From NCBI RefSeq assembly GCF_039523075.1, contig NZ_BAAAEP010000011.1, positions 21,304-85,303 on the forward strand: a stretch of DNA of 64,000 nucleotides, written 5' to 3'. The notes under the pieces were generated by a model. That model was not told the origin of the DNA and did no database searches. It was given only the letters and a program-made list of their open reading frames with translations. Below are positions 1 to 8,652 of this stretch, in pieces. The position numbers were made by a program, and so were the translations under genes. This DNA is from Caenispirillum bisanense. GTDB taxonomy: Bacteria > Pseudomonadota > Alphaproteobacteria > Rhodospirillales > Rhodospirillaceae. Position 1 is the first letter of the stretch; every line of letters begins with the position of its first letter.

Positions 1-1193
1 GCAATCAGAATCTCGGGCAGGACCGAAATGAACACCAGGTAGACGGCACCGACGGCGGTGAGCCGGGTCAGCACGTAATCCAGGTATTCGGCCGTGTTCT
101 TGCCGGGGCGGATGCCCGGGATGAAGCCGCCGTACTTCTTCAGGTTGTCGGCGGTGTCCTGCGGGTTGAACACGACGGCCGTATAGAAGAAGGCGAAGAA
201 CGCGATCAGGGCGGCGTACAGCACGATGTGCAGCGGCTGGCCGAGGCCGAGCAGCGCCACCACGTCGCGCAGCCACTCGGGGCCGGAGCCGGCGGTGAAG
301 CTGGCGGCGGTGGTCGGCACCAGCAGGATCGAGCTGGCGAAGATCGGCGGGATGACGCCCGGGGTGTTGATCTTCAGCGGCAGGTGGGTCGATTCGCCGC
401 CGTACATGCGGTTGCCCATCTGGCGCTTGGGATACTGCACCAGGATGCGGCGCTGGGCGCGCTCGACGAACACGATGAAGGCGATGACGGCGACGGCCAG
501 CACCATGATGCCGATGATGGCGACGGGGTGCAGCGCGCCGGTGCGGCCCAGTTCCAGCATGCCGGCCAGCGCGCCGGGCAGGTTGGCGACGATGCCGGTG
601 AAGATGATCAGCGAAATGCCGTTGCCGACGCCGCGGGCGGTGATCTGCTCGCCCAGCCACATCAGGAACAGGGTGCCGCCCACCAGGGTGACGACGGTGG
701 TGAAGCGGAAGAAGTAGCCCGGGTCATAGACCGCCGGAGCGCCGCCGCTGCCGCCCATGGACTCGAGCCCGACGGCGATGCCGTAGGCCTGCATGGCGGC
801 GATCAGCACCGTCAGGTAGCGGGTGTACTGGTTGATCTTCTTGCGGCCCGACTCGCCTTCCTTCTTCAGCGCCTCCATGGAGGGGCTGACGGCGGTCATC
901 AGCTGCATGATGATCGAGGCGGAGATGTAGGGCATGATGTTCAGCGCAAAGATGGTCATGCGCGACAGCGCACCACCCGCGAACATGTCGAACATCCCGA
1001 GGATGCCGCCGCCCTGCTGCGCGAAGATGCTGGCGAGCGCCTGCGGGTTGATCCCCGGCAGCGGAACATACGTCCCGATGCGGTAGACGATCAGGGCGCC
1101 CAGGGTGAACCAGATCCGCTTCTTGAGTTCAGTCGCCTTCGAGAAGGTACTGAAGTTCATGTTGGCGGCCAGCTGTTCGGCGGCAGAAGCCAT
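1..1193 (-). CDS. secY: Preprotein translocase subunit SecY (3' end cut by window edge)
   Basis: SecY is the channel-forming subunit of the SecYEG translocon in the inner membrane, which passes unfolded preproteins outward. The frame starts at the ATG at 1193 (MASAAEQLAANMNFSTFSKA) and stays open for about 397 codons to the left edge, so some 45-50 C-terminal residues are missing. Typical SecY features are seen: a hydrophobic first helix with GTYVPLPG, the plug region GGILGMFDMFAGGALS, and many hydrophobic segments including MWLGEQITARGVGNGIS and FVERAQRRI. It follows rplO as the last visible gene of the spc operon, its usual place. Confidence 0.97.
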   Translation of the reverse strand, partial: MASAAEQLAANMNFSTFSKATELKKRIWFTLGALIVYRIGTYVPLPGINPQALASIFAQQGGGILGMFDMFAGGALSRMTIFALNIMPYISASIIMQLMTAVSPSMEALKKEGESGRKKINQYTRYLTVLIAAMQAYGIAVGLESMGGSGGAPAVYDPGYFFRFTTVVTLVGGTLFLMWLGEQITARGVGNGISLIIFTGIVANLPGALAGMLELGRTGALHPVAIIGIMVLAVAVIAFIVFVERAQRRILVQYPKRQMGNRMYGGESTHLPLKINTPGVIPPIFASSILLVPTTAASFTAGSGPEWLRDVVALLGLGQPLHIVLYAALIAFFAFFYTAVVFNPQDTADNLKKYGGFIPGIRPGKNTAEYLDYVLTRLTAVGAVYLVFISVLPEILI

Positions 1194-1252
1194 GCCCGAT
1201 TACTCTCGCTCGGTAGGAAGACTGGAAAACGGAAAAAGGGAAGAGGCGGCGA

Positions 1253-1738
1253 TTACTCGCCGCCCTCCTCGGAAGCCGCCGGAGCGAGCACCTCCAGGGT
1301 GCCTCCGGCCTTCTCGATCGCCTCTCGCGCCTTGGCGGAGGCCCCGGCAACCTGGAAGGTCGCCTTGGTCTTCAGCTCACCCATGCCGAGGACGCGAACA
1401 CCGTCCTTGGCGCGGCCGATGACGCCGGCGGCCACCAGGGCCTCGGCGGTCACCGGCTGGGCGGCATCCAGCTTGCCGGCGTCGAACGCGGCCTGAATGC
1501 GGTCCAGGTTGAGCGACACGTAATCCTTGCGGAAGACGTTGTTGAAGCCGCGCTTCGGCAGGCGGCGGTAGATGGGCATCTGACCGCCTTCGAAGCCGTT
1601 GATGGCGACGCCGGTTCGCGACGTCTGACCCTTCACGCCACGGCCGCCGGTCTTGCCCTTGCCGGAGCCGATACCGCGGCCGACGCGGATGCGCTTCTTG
1701 GTCGCACCCGGATTGTCGCGGAGCTCGTTGAGTTTCAT
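1253..1738 (-). CDS. rplO: 50S ribosomal protein L15
   Basis: L15 is a 161-residue large-subunit protein that binds 23S rRNA late in assembly. The start MKLNELRDNPGA, the glycine-rich basic stretch RVGRGIGSGKGKTGGRG and the segment GFEGGQMPIYRRLPKRGF are diagnostic. It lies between rpmD and secY in the spc operon, with about 60 bases before secY. A short acidic tail (SEEGGE) ends the protein. Confidence 0.97.
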   Translation of the reverse strand: MKLNELRDNPGATKKRIRVGRGIGSGKGKTGGRGVKGQTSRTGVAINGFEGGQMPIYRRLPKRGFNNVFRKDYVSLNLDRIQAAFDAGKLDAAQPVTAEALVAAGVIGRAKDGVRVLGMGELKTKATFQVAGASAKAREAIEKAGGTLEVLAPAASEEGGE

Positions 1739-1783
1739 ATCCGTACCCTGACTTACAGGAGGTTCAGGAGGGAAGGCGGCGGA

Positions 1784-1972
1784 TTACTCCGCCGACTCCA
1801 CCTTGATCAGATGCGCAACCTTGGCGATCATGCCGCGGACCGACGGGGTGTCCTCAAGGACGCTCGTGCGGTGCATCTTGTTGAGGCCCAGGCCCACCAG
1901 GGTGGCGCGCTGGTCCTGCCTACGGCCGATCGGGCTGCCGATCTGGGTGACCTTCACCTTCGCGTTCGCCAT
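1784..1972 (-). CDS. rpmD: 50S ribosomal protein L30
   Basis: This 62-residue protein matches bacterial L30, which is always short: KVTQIGSPIGRRQDQRATL is the conserved N-terminal strand and loop, followed by GLNKMHRTS. It starts 5 bases after the rpsE stop codon, so the two are probably translationally coupled. Confidence 0.96.
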   Translation of the reverse strand: MANAKVKVTQIGSPIGRRQDQRATLVGLGLNKMHRTSVLEDTPSVRGMIAKVAHLIKVESAE

Positions 1973-1977
1973 CGACC

Positions 1978-2592
1978 TTACTCCTTCGCGCCCGCGGCGA
2001 CGGCGGCGGCGCCGTCACGGCGCGCGACGATGTCGCCGACCTTCTTGCCGCGCTTGGCCGCCACCTGGCGGGGCGACATCAGGTTGTTCAGCGCGTCGAA
2101 GGTCGCCTTGATCATGTTGTACGGGTTCGTCGTGCCGGTGCACTTGGCGACGACGTCCTGCACGCCCATGGTCTCGAAAATGGCGCGCATCGGGCCGCCG
2201 GCGATGATGCCGGTACCGGCCGGAGCGGACCGCAGGATCACGCGGCCGGCACCGAAGTGGCCGTGCACGTCGTGATGCAGGGTGCGGCCTTCGCGCAGCG
2301 GCACGCGGACCATTTCCCGCTTGGCCTGTTCAGTGGCCTTGCGGATGGCTTCCGGCACTTCGCGGGCCTTGCCGGTACCGAAACCGACGCGACCCTTGCT
2401 GTCGCCGACCACGACCAGGGCGGCGAAGGCGAAGCGACGGCCGCCCTTCACCACCTTGGCGACGCGGTTGATGTGTACGAGCTTGTCGACGAACTCGTCG
2501 TCACGCTCGGTGCGGTCACGCTGGTCGCTCGGGCGACGATCGCGGTCCCGCGGGGTGCGCTCGGAGCGCTCAGCGTTGGGTGTACGAGCCAT
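1978..2592 (-). CDS. rpsE: 30S ribosomal protein S5
   Basis: S5 helps enforce decoding accuracy and mRNA unwinding at the small-subunit entry site. The dsRNA-binding-like N domain (EFVDKLVHINRVAKVVKGG) and the C domain (GTGIIAGGPMRAIFE) are clear. At 204 residues it is longer than the usual roughly 166, owing to a charged Arg/Asp-rich N-terminal extension of about 30 residues, a common alphaproteobacterial trait. The start chosen is the ATG at 2592, 12 bases after rplR. Confidence 0.97.
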   Translation of the reverse strand: MARTPNAERSERTPRDRDRRPSDQRDRTERDDEFVDKLVHINRVAKVVKGGRRFAFAALVVVGDSKGRVGFGTGKAREVPEAIRKATEQAKREMVRVPLREGRTLHHDVHGHFGAGRVILRSAPAGTGIIAGGPMRAIFETMGVQDVVAKCTGTTNPYNMIKATFDALNNLMSPRQVAAKRGKKVGDIVARRDGAAAVAAGAKE

Positions 2593-2604
2593 ACCGATTA
2601 TCCC

Positions 2605-2964
2605 TTAGAACTGGAGACCGCCCTCGCGCGCGGCGTCGGCCAACGCCTTCACGCGACCGTGATAGATGTAGCCGCCGCGGTCGAACACGACCTGGCTGAC
2701 GCCGGCGGCGATGGCACGGGCGGCCACCAGCTTGCCGACTTCGACGGCGGCATCGGCGTTGGCGGTCTTCCCCACCTTGCCCTTCAGCTCCTTGTCGAGC
2801 GTCGAGGCAGAGGCGAGGGTCTTGCCCGCCACATCGTCGATCACCTGGGCGTACATGTGCTTGCCCGAACGGAAGACGGAGAGGCGCGGACGACCGCCGG
2901 CCTTCTGCTTCAGGGCGAAGCGGTTGCGCTGAGCGCGACGCTGGAACAGCTTGGTCTGCTTCAT
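2605..2964 (-). CDS. rplR: 50S ribosomal protein L18
   Basis: L18 (119 residues) binds 5S rRNA and attaches it to the large subunit with L5. The basic N terminus (RRAQRNRFALKQKAGGRPRL) and the conserved FRSGKHMYAQVIDD and VVFDRGGYIYHGRVKALADAAREGGL segments identify it. It sits in the standard place between rplF and rpsE. Confidence 0.97.
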   Translation of the reverse strand: MKQTKLFQRRAQRNRFALKQKAGGRPRLSVFRSGKHMYAQVIDDVAGKTLASASTLDKELKGKVGKTANADAAVEVGKLVAARAIAAGVSQVVFDRGGYIYHGRVKALADAAREGGLQF

Positions 2965-2975
2965 CTCTATCGCCC

Positions 2976-3512
2976 TTACTTCTTCTTGCCTTCCTTACGC
3001 AGGATCTGCTCGTCCGCGTACTTCACACCCTTGCCCTTGTAGGGCTCGGGCGGACGGTAGCTGCGGATTTCGGAAGCGATCTGGCCGACGCGCTGCTTGT
3101 CGGCGCCGGAGATCTCGATCTGCGTGGGCTGCGGCGTGACGATCTTCAGATCCGACGGGATCGGATAATCGACGTCATGGGAGAACCCGAGCGCCAGCTT
3201 GAGCACATTGCCCTGCACGGACGCACGGTAGCCGACGCCGACAATGTCGAGCCGCTTCGTGAAGCCTTCCGACACGCCCTTCACCATATTGGCGATATTG
3301 GCGCGCGTCGTGCCCCACATCATGCGAGCCCGCTTGCTCTCGGACTTCGGCTTGATCCAAACCTGCTGGCCTTCCATGGAAGCTTCCACGAAGTCGGCCA
3401 GGATCGGCAGGCTGAGTTCGCCCAGCTTGCCCTTCACGGTCACGGCGTCACCCGCCAGCGTGACAGTCACGCCAGCCGGAACTTCGACCGGATATTTACC
3501 AACTCGCGACAT
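2976..3512 (-). CDS. rplF: 50S ribosomal protein L6
   Basis: L6 (178 residues, normal length) binds 23S rRNA near the sarcin-ricin loop. The start MSRVGKYPVEVPAGV and the C-terminal signature PEPYKGKGVKYADE are typical of the family. It follows rpsH after about 11 bases. Confidence 0.97.
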   Translation of the reverse strand: MSRVGKYPVEVPAGVTVTLAGDAVTVKGKLGELSLPILADFVEASMEGQQVWIKPKSESKRARMMWGTTRANIANMVKGVSEGFTKRLDIVGVGYRASVQGNVLKLALGFSHDVDYPIPSDLKIVTPQPTQIEISGADKQRVGQIASEIRSYRPPEPYKGKGVKYADEQILRKEGKKK

Positions 3513-3523
3513 CGTTCAGCCCC

Positions 3524-3922
3524 TTAGAACACCTTGCAGAGGACCTCGCCGCCGACGTTCGCCTGGCGCGCTTCGTGATCGGACATCACGCCACGCGGCG
3601 TCGACAGGATGGAAATGCCAAGGCCGTTGTAGACCTTGGGCAGGTCCTTGATCTTGGAGTACACGCGGCGGCCCGGCTTCGAGACGCGGCTGATCTCCTT
3701 GATCACCGGCTCGCCGTCCAGGTACTTCAGGTCGACGCGGATTTCGTCGATGCCCTGGCGGATGTTGTAGCGTTCAAAGCCACGGATGTAGCCTTCACGC
3801 TGCAGCACGTCGAGCACGTTGGCGCGCAGGTTCGACGCCGGCGTAACGACGCTCGACTTGCGGGCGCGCTGGCCGTTGCGGATGCGGGTGAGCAGATCAC
3901 CCAACGGATCGGTCATGGACAT
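3524..3922 (-). CDS. rpsH: 30S ribosomal protein S8
   Basis: S8 (132 residues) binds the central domain of 16S rRNA and in enteric bacteria also represses the spc operon by binding its mRNA near rplE. The N terminus MSMTDPLGDLLTRIRNGQ and the C-terminal ISILSTPRGVMSDHEAR signature are clear. Whether S8 autoregulates here was not visible to me. Confidence 0.97.
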   Translation of the reverse strand: MSMTDPLGDLLTRIRNGQRARKSSVVTPASNLRANVLDVLQREGYIRGFERYNIRQGIDEIRVDLKYLDGEPVIKEISRVSKPGRRVYSKIKDLPKVYNGLGISILSTPRGVMSDHEARQANVGGEVLCKVF

Positions 3923-3937
3923 GGGTGCCTGTCTCCC

Positions 3938-4243
3938 TTACCAGCTCGACTTCACCATGCCGGGGATCTGGCCACGGGAGGCCAGGTCGCGCAGCATGAC
4001 GCGGGCGAGCTTGAACTTGCGGTACGTGGCGCGCGGGCGGCCGGTCAGCTCGCACCGGTTGCGGATACGCACCTTCGAGGAGTTGCGCGGCATTTCGGCG
4101 AGCTTGAAGACCGCCTGGAACCGCTCCTCGGGGGACACGCTCTGGTCCTTGATGATCGCTTTCAGGGCGGCGCGACGGGCGGCCTTCAGGGCCACCAGCT
4201 CTTCGCGCTGCTTGTTACGCTGAATCTTGGAAACCTTCGCCAT
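3938..4243 (-). CDS. rpsN: 30S ribosomal protein S14
   Basis: This 101-residue S14 is of the zinc-independent (C-minus) type: it lacks the CxxC pairs of the short form. Key segments are MAKVSKIQRNKQREELV and RCELTGRPRATYRKFKLAR. The frame is open upstream into rplE, but the ATG at 4243 gives the canonical length and N terminus, so longer starts are rejected. Confidence 0.96.
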   Translation of the reverse strand: MAKVSKIQRNKQREELVALKAARRAALKAIIKDQSVSPEERFQAVFKLAEMPRNSSKVRIRNRCELTGRPRATYRKFKLARVMLRDLASRGQIPGMVKSSW

Positions 4244-4262
4244 CTCTAAGCAGCTCCCGGCC

Positions 4263-4805
4263 TTACTTCTGGAACGGCATGTCGAAGGCTTCGAGAAGCG
4301 CGCGGCACTCCTCATCGCTCTTCGCAGTCGTGCAGAACGCGATGTCCATTCCCCGGACGGCATCAACCTGGTCGTAGTTGATTTCCGGGAAAATGATCTG
4401 TTCCTTCAGGCCCATGTTGTAGTTGCCGGCGCCGTCGAAGCCCTTGGCGGGGATGCCACGGAAGTCGCGAACACGCGGCAGGGCGATGTTCACGAAGCGG
4501 TCCAGAAACTCGTACATGCGCTCGCGGCGCAGGGTGACCTTGCAGCCGACCACCATGCCGTCGCGCAGCTTGAAGGCCGCGATCGACTTCTTGGCACGGG
4601 TCACGATCGGCTTCTGACCGGAGATGGCGGTCATGTCCGCAACGGCGCCCTCGATCTTCTTGCGATCCTGGGCGGCTTCGCCGACGCCCATGTTGATCAC
4701 GATCTTGGCCAGGCGCGGGATCTCCATGTGGTTCGCGTAACCGAACTTTTCCTGGAGCTGCTTGCGGACGACGGTGTCGTAGTGTTCACGCAGACGCGGG
4801 GTCAT
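4263..4805 (-). CDS. rplE: 50S ribosomal protein L5
   Basis: L5 (180 residues) binds 5S rRNA and contacts S13 across the subunit bridge. Seen: LREHYDTVVRKQLQEKFGY, IVINMGVGEA, GQKPIVTRAKKSIAAFKLR and RVRDFRGI, all family hallmarks. It ends 20 bases before rpsN. Confidence 0.97.
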   Translation of the reverse strand: MTPRLREHYDTVVRKQLQEKFGYANHMEIPRLAKIVINMGVGEAAQDRKKIEGAVADMTAISGQKPIVTRAKKSIAAFKLRDGMVVGCKVTLRRERMYEFLDRFVNIALPRVRDFRGIPAKGFDGAGNYNMGLKEQIIFPEINYDQVDAVRGMDIAFCTTAKSDEECRALLEAFDMPFQK

Positions 4806-4816
4806 CGCCCAACTCC

Positions 4817-5134
4817 TTACTTGTCCAGGACTTCGCCGGAGCGCTTGGAAACGCGCACCTTGCGGCCGTCCTCGAGCGTCTTGAAGCCGACGCGGGTCGG
4901 CTTGAGGTCCTTCGGGTCGATGTGGGCGACGTTGGAGACGTGAATCGGCGCCTCCTTTTCGATGATGCCGCCGGCCGACATCGGAGTCGGACGCTGGTGA
5001 CGCTTGACGACGTTCACACCCTGGACGACCACCCGGTTCTCGGACGGGATGGAACGGACGACGTCGCCCGTCTTACCCTTGTCCTTGCCGGCGATCACGA
5101 TAACGCGATCGCCCTTCTTCACCTTCGCAGCCAT
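4817..5134 (-). CDS. rplX: 50S ribosomal protein L24
   Basis: L24 (105 residues) initiates 50S assembly. A KOW motif is visible at the N terminus (KKGDRVIVIAGKDKGKTGDV). Its ATG overlaps the rplN stop by one base (TAATG), implying translational coupling. Confidence 0.97.
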   Translation of the reverse strand: MAAKVKKGDRVIVIAGKDKGKTGDVVRSIPSENRVVVQGVNVVKRHQRPTPMSAGGIIEKEAPIHVSNVAHIDPKDLKPTRVGFKTLEDGRKVRVSKRSGEVLDK

Positions 5135-5502
5135 TACAGCACCTCCGGAGCCAGCGAGATGATCTTCATGAACTTCTTCGCACGCAGCTCGCGGGTCACC
5201 GGGCCGAAGATGCGGGTACCGATGGGCTCGCCCTGCTTGTTGATCAGCACCGCGGCGTTCCGGTCAAAGCGAATGATCGACCCGTCGGGACGACGGATTT
5301 CCTTCGCGGTACGAACGATGACGGCACGCGCCACGTCGCCCTTCTTCACGCGGCCCCGGGGGATCGCGTCCTTGACCGACACCACGATGATGTCGCCGAC
5401 ACTGGCGGTCTTCCGCTTGGAACCGCCCAGCACCTTGATGCACATAACCCGACGAGCGCCGCTGTTGTCGGCGACGTCGAGGTTCGTCTGCATCTGGATC
5501 AT
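5134..5502 (-). CDS. rplN: 50S ribosomal protein L14
   Basis: L14 (122 residues, exact usual length) forms part of the intersubunit bridge. MIQMQTNLDVADNSGARRVM and GTRIFGPVTRELR are diagnostic. It lies between rpsQ and rplX as in nearly all bacteria. Confidence 0.98.
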   Translation of the reverse strand: MIQMQTNLDVADNSGARRVMCIKVLGGSKRKTASVGDIIVVSVKDAIPRGRVKKGDVARAVIVRTAKEIRRPDGSIIRFDRNAAVLINKQGEPIGTRIFGPVTRELRAKKFMKIISLAPEVL

Positions 5503-5538
5503 TGCACCAATTCCTTAAACGCTAGAGGTTGGTACTTC

Positions 5539-5778
5539 TTATTCCGCGGTGTCCGCGACCACTTCCCAAGTCTTCGTCTTGGAAATGGGGCGGCATTCGC
5601 GAATCCGCACCACGTCGCCAATCTTGAACTGATTGGCTTCGTCGTGGGCGGCGTACTTCTTGGTGCGACGGATGAACTTCTTGTACACCGGATGCATGAA
5701 CCGGCGCTCGACCACGACCGTAACGGTCTTGTCGGTCTTGTCGCTCACCACCACACCCTGAAGAATGCGCCGAGGCAT
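5539..5778 (-). CDS. rpsQ: 30S ribosomal protein S17
   Basis: S17 (79 residues) is a primary 16S rRNA binder with an OB fold. MPRRILQGVVVSDKTDKTV and GDVVRIRECRPISKTKTWEV are typical. The start at 5778 follows rpmC by 22 bases. Confidence 0.97.
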   Translation of the reverse strand: MPRRILQGVVVSDKTDKTVTVVVERRFMHPVYKKFIRRTKKYAAHDEANQFKIGDVVRIRECRPISKTKTWEVVADTAE

Positions 5779-5800
5779 ACTACGTCACTCCTTCAGGAAC

Positions 5801-6004
5801 TCAGGCGCCGGGAGCCCGGCGCTGCTCGTTCAGGACCGTCTTGACCTGCGCGATCTCCTTACGAACGGAGGTCACGCGGGCGGTGTTCTCCAGCTGGCCG
5901 GAGGCCTTCTGGAAGCGCAGATTGAACTGCTCTTTCTTGAGTTCGACGAGACGGTCCTTCAGCTCGTCGACGCTCTTCGCACGGAGATCCGTGATGGACG
6001 CCAT
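5801..6004 (-). CDS. rpmC: 50S ribosomal protein L29
   Basis: L29 (67 residues) lies at the polypeptide exit and helps dock SRP and trigger factor. It is a two-helix protein; LKKEQFNLRFQKASGQLEN is the conserved hairpin. It starts 3 bases after the rplP stop. Confidence 0.96.
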   Translation of the reverse strand: MASITDLRAKSVDELKDRLVELKKEQFNLRFQKASGQLENTARVTSVRKEIAQVKTVLNEQRRAPGA

Positions 6005-6007
6005 GAT

Positions 6008-6427
6008 TTAGACCCCCTCGCCGATGCGGGCAACAAATTTCGTCTTGATCGGCAGTTTCGCCGCCGCAAGACGGAACGCCTCGCGCGCCACGTCCTCACC
6101 GACTCCGTCGATTTCGAACATGATGCGGCCCGGGTGGATGCGGGCCACCCAGTATTCCGGCGAACCCTTACCGGAGCCCATGCGGACTTCGGCGGGCTTG
6201 CGGGACACCGGCACATCCGGGAAAACGCGGATCCACACGCGGCCCTGACGCTTCATGAAGCGGGTCATGGCGCGGCGGGCGGCTTCGATCTGGCGGGCGG
6301 TGATCCGCTCGGGCTCCACCGCCTTCAGGCCGAAGGCGCCGAAGTTGAGCGAGTAGCCGCCCTTCGCTTCGCCGTGGATGCGGCCCTTGTGCTGCTTGCG
6401 GAACTTCGTCCGTTTCGGAGAAAGCAT
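6008..6427 (-). CDS. rplP: 50S ribosomal protein L16
   Basis: L16 (139 residues) contacts the A-site tRNA and is needed for peptidyl transfer. Seen: MLSPKRTKFRKQHKGRIHG, ITARQIEAARRAMTRFMKRQ and WIRVFPDVPVSRKPAEVRMG. Position in the S10 operon between rpsC and rpmC is standard. Confidence 0.98.
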   Translation of the reverse strand: MLSPKRTKFRKQHKGRIHGEAKGGYSLNFGAFGLKAVEPERITARQIEAARRAMTRFMKRQGRVWIRVFPDVPVSRKPAEVRMGSGKGSPEYWVARIHPGRIMFEIDGVGEDVAREAFRLAAAKLPIKTKFVARIGEGV

Positions 6428-6465
6428 TGCTCTACATCCCTATCGCTGACCGAAGAGGGGCCGCC

Positions 6466-7137
6466 TTAGCGGCCCGCCTCGGCGGCGCGCTTGTCCTGCG
6501 CCATCGGGTCGTGCTCGAGGACCTCACCCTTGAAGATCCAGACCTTCACACCGCAGGTGCCATAGGTGGTCTTCGCGGTGCCGACGCCATAGTCGATGTC
6601 GGCGCGCAGGGTGTGCAGCGGCACGCGACCCTCGCGGTACCACTCGGTGCGGGCGATCTCGGCGCCGCCCAGACGGCCGGCGCAGTTGATCCGGATGCCC
6701 TGGGCGCCGAGGCGCATGGCATTCTGCACCGCGCGCTTCATGGCGCGGCGGAAGGCGACGCGGCGCTCCAGCTGCTGGGCGATGTTCTCGGCCACCAGCT
6801 GGGCGTCGAGTTCCGGCTTGCGGATCTCGACGATGTTCAGCATCACCTCGCTGCCGGTGCGCTTGGACAGTTCCTTGCGCAGCACCTCGATGTCGGCGCC
6901 CTTCTTGCCGATCACCACGCCCGGACGGGCGGTGTGAATGGTGATGCGGGCCTTCTTCGCCGGGCGCTCGATGACGATGCGCGACACGCCGGCCTGAACC
7001 AGACGCTTCTTCAGGTAGTCGCGCAGGGCCAGGTCCTGGTGCAGCAGAGCCGGGTAGGTCTGGTCCGCGAACCAGCGGCTGTCCCACGTGCGGTTGATGC
7101 CGACGCGCAGGCCGATCGGATTGACTTTGTGACCCAT
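6466..7137 (-). CDS. rpsC: 30S ribosomal protein S3
   Basis: S3 (223 residues) lines the mRNA entry tunnel. The N domain MGHKVNPIGLRVGINRTWDS, the KH domain motif GVVIGKKGADIE and the C domain segment GRLGGAEIARTEWYREGRVP are seen. Its ATG overlaps the rplV stop by one base (TAATG). Confidence 0.98.
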   Translation of the reverse strand: MGHKVNPIGLRVGINRTWDSRWFADQTYPALLHQDLALRDYLKKRLVQAGVSRIVIERPAKKARITIHTARPGVVIGKKGADIEVLRKELSKRTGSEVMLNIVEIRKPELDAQLVAENIAQQLERRVAFRRAMKRAVQNAMRLGAQGIRINCAGRLGGAEIARTEWYREGRVPLHTLRADIDYGVGTAKTTYGTCGVKVWIFKGEVLEHDPMAQDKRAAEAGR

Positions 7138-7517
7138 TACTCAGTCTCCTCGCGCTCGCGCACCACGATGGTCAGGTTCGAGAACGGCTTCTGGATCTTG
7201 CCGACGCGACCACGGGCGCGGGCGCGCCAACGCTTCATGACGAGAGCCTTGCCCACGTAGGCCTCGGCGACGACCAGACGGTCGACGTCGAGCTGGTGGT
7301 TGTTCTCGGCGTTGGCGATGGCGCTTTCCAGAACCTTCTTCACATCGTTGGAGATGCGACGGGTGGAGAACGTGAGCGCCGACAGCGCAGCCTCGGCCGA
7401 CTTGCCACGGATCATGGCAGCGACCAGGTTCAGCTTGCGCGGGCTGATGCGGATGGACGCCGAGAAGGCCTTCGCGGCGTTGTCCGGCAGAGTGCGGGGA
7501 GCGGTCTGCTTACCCAT
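7137..7517 (-). CDS. rplV: 50S ribosomal protein L22
   Basis: L22 (126 residues) has a long loop that lines the peptide exit tunnel and is a macrolide-resistance site. SPRKLNLVAAMIRGKSAEAA and the loop LVVAEAYVGKALVMKRWRAR are present without obvious insertions or deletions in the tunnel tip. Confidence 0.97.
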   Translation of the reverse strand: MGKQTAPRTLPDNAAKAFSASIRISPRKLNLVAAMIRGKSAEAALSALTFSTRRISNDVKKVLESAIANAENNHQLDVDRLVVAEAYVGKALVMKRWRARARGRVGKIQKPFSNLTIVVREREETE

Positions 7518-7520
7518 CGC

Positions 7521-7799
7521 TTACTTCCTCTTCGCCTTCTTGTCCGCGGCATGGCCGTAGAACGTGCGGGTCGGCGAGAACTCGCCGAACTTGTGACCGA
7601 TCATGTTCTCGGTCACCAGCACGGGAACGAACTTCTGGCCGTTGTAGACACCGAAGGTAAGACCGACGAACTGCGGCAGGATCGTCGACCGGCGCGACCA
7701 GGTCTTGATGACCTCGTTACGACCGGACGAACGGGCCGCCTCGGCCTTCTTGAGCAGGTACCCGTCAATGAACGGGCCTTTCCAAACAGAGCGAGCCAC
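7521..7799 (-). CDS. rpsS: 30S ribosomal protein S19
   Basis: S19 (92 residues) forms the 30S head with S13. MARSVWKGPFIDGYLLKK, WSRRSTILPQFVGLTFGVYN and GHKFGEFSPTRTF are family signatures. It starts 12 bases after rplB. Confidence 0.98.
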   Translation of the reverse strand: MARSVWKGPFIDGYLLKKAEAARSSGRNEVIKTWSRRSTILPQFVGLTFGVYNGQKFVPVLVTENMIGHKFGEFSPTRTFYGHAADKKAKRK

Positions 7800-7811
7800 T
7801 GGCGGCCTCCG

Positions 7812-8648
7812 TTACTTCTTCTTCGCCTGGTGACGGGTGCGCATGATGAGCTTGTCCGTCGCCTTGTTATTGCGGGTGCGCTTGCCCTTGGTCGGCTTGC
7901 CCCACGGGGTGACCGGGTGACGGCCGCCCGAAGTGCGACCTTCACCACCACCATGCGGGTGGTCGACCGGGTTCATCGCCACGCCACGGACACTCGGACG
8001 ACGACCGAGCCAGCGGTTACGACCCGCCTTGCCCAGGTTTTCGTTCTGGTTGTCCGGGTTGGACACCGCACCCACGGTGGCCATGCACTCGCCGCGGACC
8101 ATGCGCAGCTCGCCCGAGGACAGGCGGAGCTGGGCGTAGCCCTGGTCCTTGCCGATCAGCTGCGCATAGCAGCCGGCGGAACGCGCCATCTGGCCGCCCT
8201 TGCCGGCCTTCATCTCCACATTGTGGACGATGGTGCCGACCGGCATGTTCTTCAGCGGCATCGCGTTGCCCGGCTTGATGTCGGCGCGCTCGGAGGCGAC
8301 CACCTGGTCACCGGCCTTCAGGCGCTGCGGCGCGAGGATGTAGGCCTGTTCGCCGTCCTCGTACGTGATCAGCGCGATGAACGCGGTGCGGTTGGGGTCG
8401 TACTCCAGGCGCTCGACAGTGGCGGGCACGTCGAACTTGGTGCGCTTGAAGTCGATCAGGCGGTAGCGCCGCTTGGCGCCGCCGCCACGGTTGAAGGCCG
8501 TGGTGCGGCCGGTGTTGTTGCGGCCGCCGCTCTTGGTCAGACCGTGGGTGAGCGCCTTGACCGGCTTGCCCTTCCACAGATCCGAACGGTCCACCAGCAC
8601 CAGCTGGCGGGTGCCGGGGGTGACCGGCTTGTAATTCTTCAACGCCAT
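7812..8648 (-). CDS. rplB: 50S ribosomal protein L2
   Basis: L2 (278 residues) is essential for subunit association and peptidyl-transferase activity. The C-terminal motif GVAMNPVDHPHGGGEGRT, with the histidine linked to peptidyl transfer, is intact, as is GRNNTGRTTAFNRGGGAKRR near the N terminus. Start at 8648 lies 4 bases after rplW. Confidence 0.98.
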   Translation of the reverse strand: MALKNYKPVTPGTRQLVLVDRSDLWKGKPVKALTHGLTKSGGRNNTGRTTAFNRGGGAKRRYRLIDFKRTKFDVPATVERLEYDPNRTAFIALITYEDGEQAYILAPQRLKAGDQVVASERADIKPGNAMPLKNMPVGTIVHNVEMKAGKGGQMARSAGCYAQLIGKDQGYAQLRLSSGELRMVRGECMATVGAVSNPDNQNENLGKAGRNRWLGRRPSVRGVAMNPVDHPHGGGEGRTSGGRHPVTPWGKPTKGKRTRNNKATDKLIMRTRHQAKKK

Positions 8649-8652
8649 GGCG